Assembly: GCF_028890115.1 (NCBI RefSeq)
Contig: NZ_JARCJD010000002.1
Span: 175,463 to 239,462, forward strand
Direction: 5' to 3'
Length of the DNA stretch: 64,000 nt
Origin: Phaeobacter sp. QD34_24
Lineage (GTDB): Bacteria > Pseudomonadota > Alphaproteobacteria > Rhodobacterales > Rhodobacteraceae
Position 1 is the first letter of the stretch; each line of letters begins with the position of its first letter. The position numbers were made by a program, and so were the translations under genes. The notes under the pieces are model-generated. The model had not been told where the DNA came from. It did not search any database and saw nothing but the letters and a program-made list of their open reading frames with translations. Below, piece by piece: positions 63,101 through 64,000 of the stretch.

Positions 63101-64000
63101 GGCCACCGTCAGCCCCGTGGGCAACCCGTTGGAAAACGCCAGCCCCGAGGCCGCTTGCCCATTTGCGGTATTGTCGATCGTGAACGTGACGGTCGCGGTG
63201 CCATCGGCGCGGATGGTGTCGGGCGCAAAGCTCTGGGTGAACGTGGGCGCCGCAGCGGCACTGCCGCCGATCGTGAAACTGAACGGGCTTTCGTCACTGT
63301 CGCCATTGACGAAACTCACGTCGAATGAAAACGCCCCGGCACCCGCCGGCGTATACTGCACCTCAAACACCGTGGTGCCGCCATTGGCCGCCACGCTGCT
63401 GTCCCCAGGCGCCGAGATCGCATCGACCATCACATTGACCAGGTTCGAAGCAGTCGCCGTCTCCAGCGTCAAAGCCGCCGCCCCAGAGTTGGTGACCGTA
63501 TAGGTGAGCGTTTCCATCACCCCGGCCAGCTTGTTGCCCTGATCGTCGGTGCCGCCATCCGCGACGGTATTTGTGGTGGAAGAGGTGAGGTCGTCGATCT
63601 CGGCCTCGGCATTGATGGTGCCGGTGAGGGTGACGTTATAGGTGGTCTCGTCACTGCCGTCCTGGGCATCATTGGTGGTGAAGCTGAAGGCGAGGGAGAA
63701 ACTGTCGCCATTGGTGGCGGAGGCGGGGGTGAAGGTGATGCTGATGGCGCCGGCCTCTGAGCCGCCCGCGGCGACGGTTCCGGTGGTGATGGCGGTTGCG
63801 CCGAAGCTTGCGTTGGTGGTGGCGCCCTGGGTCAGGGCCGAGAGGGTGAGCGGCCCGGTGCCGCTGTTTGCGACGGTATAGGTGACGGTGGTTGCGGTGC
63901 CGCTGGCGATGGCGCCCGCGATGCTGTCGGTGCCGCCATCCGCGACGGTATTTGTGGTGGAAGAGGTGAGGTTCTCGATCTCGGCCTCGGCATTGATGGT
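60176..64000 (-). CDS. Giant repetitive autotransporter-like adhesin, 5'-truncated
   Basis: C-terminal 1274 residues of a surface protein that continues past the window. From the edge inward: repeated bacterial Ig-like or choice-of-anchor modules with motifs like TSSTTNTVADGGTD, YTVTNSGAAALTL and FSFDL, a DUF11-like module with two cysteines (SCTGG, ASCTV), and an invasin/Big-1-like module (TDGTATSSDLTANGIAS). A linker then leads to an autotransporter barrel (about the last 300 residues, GWDFWAQGTYAVNDNL ... VNIRIPF) ending in Phe. Probably displays the repeats outside; the signal peptide is upstream. Confidence 0.87.
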   Translation of the reverse strand, partial: TINAEAEIENLTSSTTNTVADGGTDSIAGAIASGTATTVTYTVANSGTGPLTLSALTQGATTNASFGATAITTGTVAAGGSEAGAISITFTPASATNGDSFSLAFSFTTNDAQDGSDETTYNVTLTGTINAEAEIDDLTSSTTNTVADGGTDDQGNKLAGVMETLTYTVTNSGAAALTLETATASNLVNVMVDAISAPGDSSVAANGGTTVFEVQYTPAGAGAFSFDVSFVNGDSDESPFSFTIGGSAAAAPTFTQSFAPDTIRADGTATVTFTIDNTANGQAASGLAFSNGLPTGLTVATPANADTSCTGGTLTAASETGTISYSAGAVDAGASCTVSVDVSAADDGTYSNTTGDLSSDLGNSGSSAATLTVASPEIDLQRPASTSIANGGNDDQGSLNAGEQQSLTYTIANQGNATLTISGTPSSSALNNVSVDAISAPDAAAIAANGTTTFTVLYTPTLDGAFSFDLTVATDDADEGSYTITVSGTALGTAEFSFGSSENGPLEDGGTDRISGIAVAGDDYVITYIISNPGTGELTINTPTISRNISNQNNVAINSITLSSTTVASTGGTSTLEISYSALQSGRFSFDLMISYAQPGRRVTSKRQNGNAEASTEEEFSITIAGRASGTPEIDISSSESGPLEDGDTDTVSSSITSGTEATITYTITNSGTDTLKIKGARLRRAISGAENVTVNRITLDTKSVAALGGTATLTLSYTATAGGAFGFDLSLGNTDADENPFDVNVRGTAQGVASSLQLISGSDQSAEINQPFGEPLVVTATEANGAGVAGVAVTFTAPASGASLIFAATGTNTETVITGTDGTATSSDLTANGIASTYQGTPTLAPYPVTASARRLRSVSFTMTNARNDTADIRRTQEVIAAFVTNRANTIVSNQPDLLSRLAGGAQSRQRAGNGLSFSATPNGHSGSFSFSYRAFAEQTAQRNDGTKWRSSLSSAADQSAVGNTQADTPTEDGGVRRMAFLPRQGRGVQEVGNAQVDRAATEDSRAALAVGQAAQTGWDFWAQGTYAVNDNLNAQSKSGLFFAGVDFRRSDRAVFGIMGQLDITDEENRTANTSAKGVGWMVGPYAVIRLDRNLYLDASATYGRSKNKVNALGLFEDDFDTRRYLVQAGLTGDFKVNATLTVSPFARFTYFNEKQKSYTDSLGRRIPAQEFDLGRLEFGPKLSWEINRGTHMQFSPYVSFSGIYDFNKLLDSTPTDATLASAESDFRGRLEAGATWFLPNRGVKIVIDGFYDGIGATGFDSYGASVNIRIPF
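63546..63619 (-). repeat. 74-bp internal repeat of the adhesin, copy 1
   Basis: Encodes INAEAEIDDLTSSTTNTVADGGTD-like sequence on the minus strand. It matches 63927-64000 at all but two of 74 positions, 381 bases (127 codons) away. Confidence 0.85.
63927..64000 (-). repeat. 74-bp internal repeat of the adhesin, copy 2 (at the window edge)
   Basis: Second near-identical copy, spaced by a multiple of three; the gene evidently contains further DNA-level repeats upstream of the window. Confidence 0.85.

Overview
The window looks like chromosomal DNA of a marine alphaproteobacterium of the Rhodobacteraceae (Roseobacter group, close to Phaeobacter, Leisingera or Ruegeria). The basis is the high GC content, tight operons with ATGA or TGATG junctions, the poly-hydroxybutyrate locus phaZ/phaC-phaP/phaR with CTGC-N3-GCAG PhaR-type sites, the divergent putA/Lrp pair, and family-typical genes such as HisP/J/Q/M-like transport with glutamine-synthetase-like enzymes. 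No insertion sequence, prophage, CRISPR array or rRNA was seen. One tRNA, tRNA-Val(UAC), is present. The genus is inference.

Layout. 1-9 kb: the end of a PPK2 polyphosphate kinase, a DUF1007/NicO metal-transport pair, a secreted alpha/beta hydrolase, a MATE exporter, an aspartate-type aminotransferase, an XRE regulator, SdhE, a MarR-like regulator, a structured gene-free stretch, and glyoxalase I. 9-14 kb: a Slam-type outer-membrane translocon coupled to a TbpB-like lipoprotein, thyA-folA, a cold-shock protein and an ArsC/Spx-like protein. 14-17 kb: a complete bufferin-type operon (DUF2282 precursor, MNIO enzyme, partner protein, DoxX). 17-23 kb: thrS, a DNA glycosylase, three alpha/beta hydrolases, a VOC protein and a DUF6151-like protein. 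23-29 kb: the PHB storage locus. 29-39 kb: a long minus-strand set for uptake and gamma-glutamylation of a polyamine or related amine, with an ABC transporter. 39-46 kb: a PhnD-like/TerB/TerB operon, DUF1330, valS, and a decarboxylase divergent from an AsnC-type regulator. 46-50 kb: a lone molybdenum hydroxylase large subunit overlapping a DUF2235 hydrolase gene, then a thioesterase. 50-55 kb: metF/metR, a zinc-independent alcohol-dehydrogenase-like reductase, an inositol monophosphatase, and a rhomboid protease. 55-60 kb: putA/putR, a histidine phosphatase and tRNA-Val. 60-64 kb: the C-terminal part of a very large repetitive autotransporter-like adhesin that runs off the end.

How the genes fit together. 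PhaC makes PHB, PhaZ mobilises it, PhaP coats granules and PhaR is the expected repressor; perfect CTGC-N3-GCAG sites sit in front of phaC and twice in front of phaP, one of them inside the promoter spacer. Two transcription units of the amine cluster share a TTTGATCAAA palindrome, which suggests one regulator. Two secretion or modification systems stand out: the bufferin operon (a peptide metallophore with its maturation enzyme) and the Slam/lipoprotein pair (surface display, possibly metal or haem related). Both would act at the cell envelope, as would the terminal adhesin.

Limits: all functional calls come from reading motifs and remembered family features, with no database search. Start sites were chosen from Shine-Dalgarno spacing where visible.
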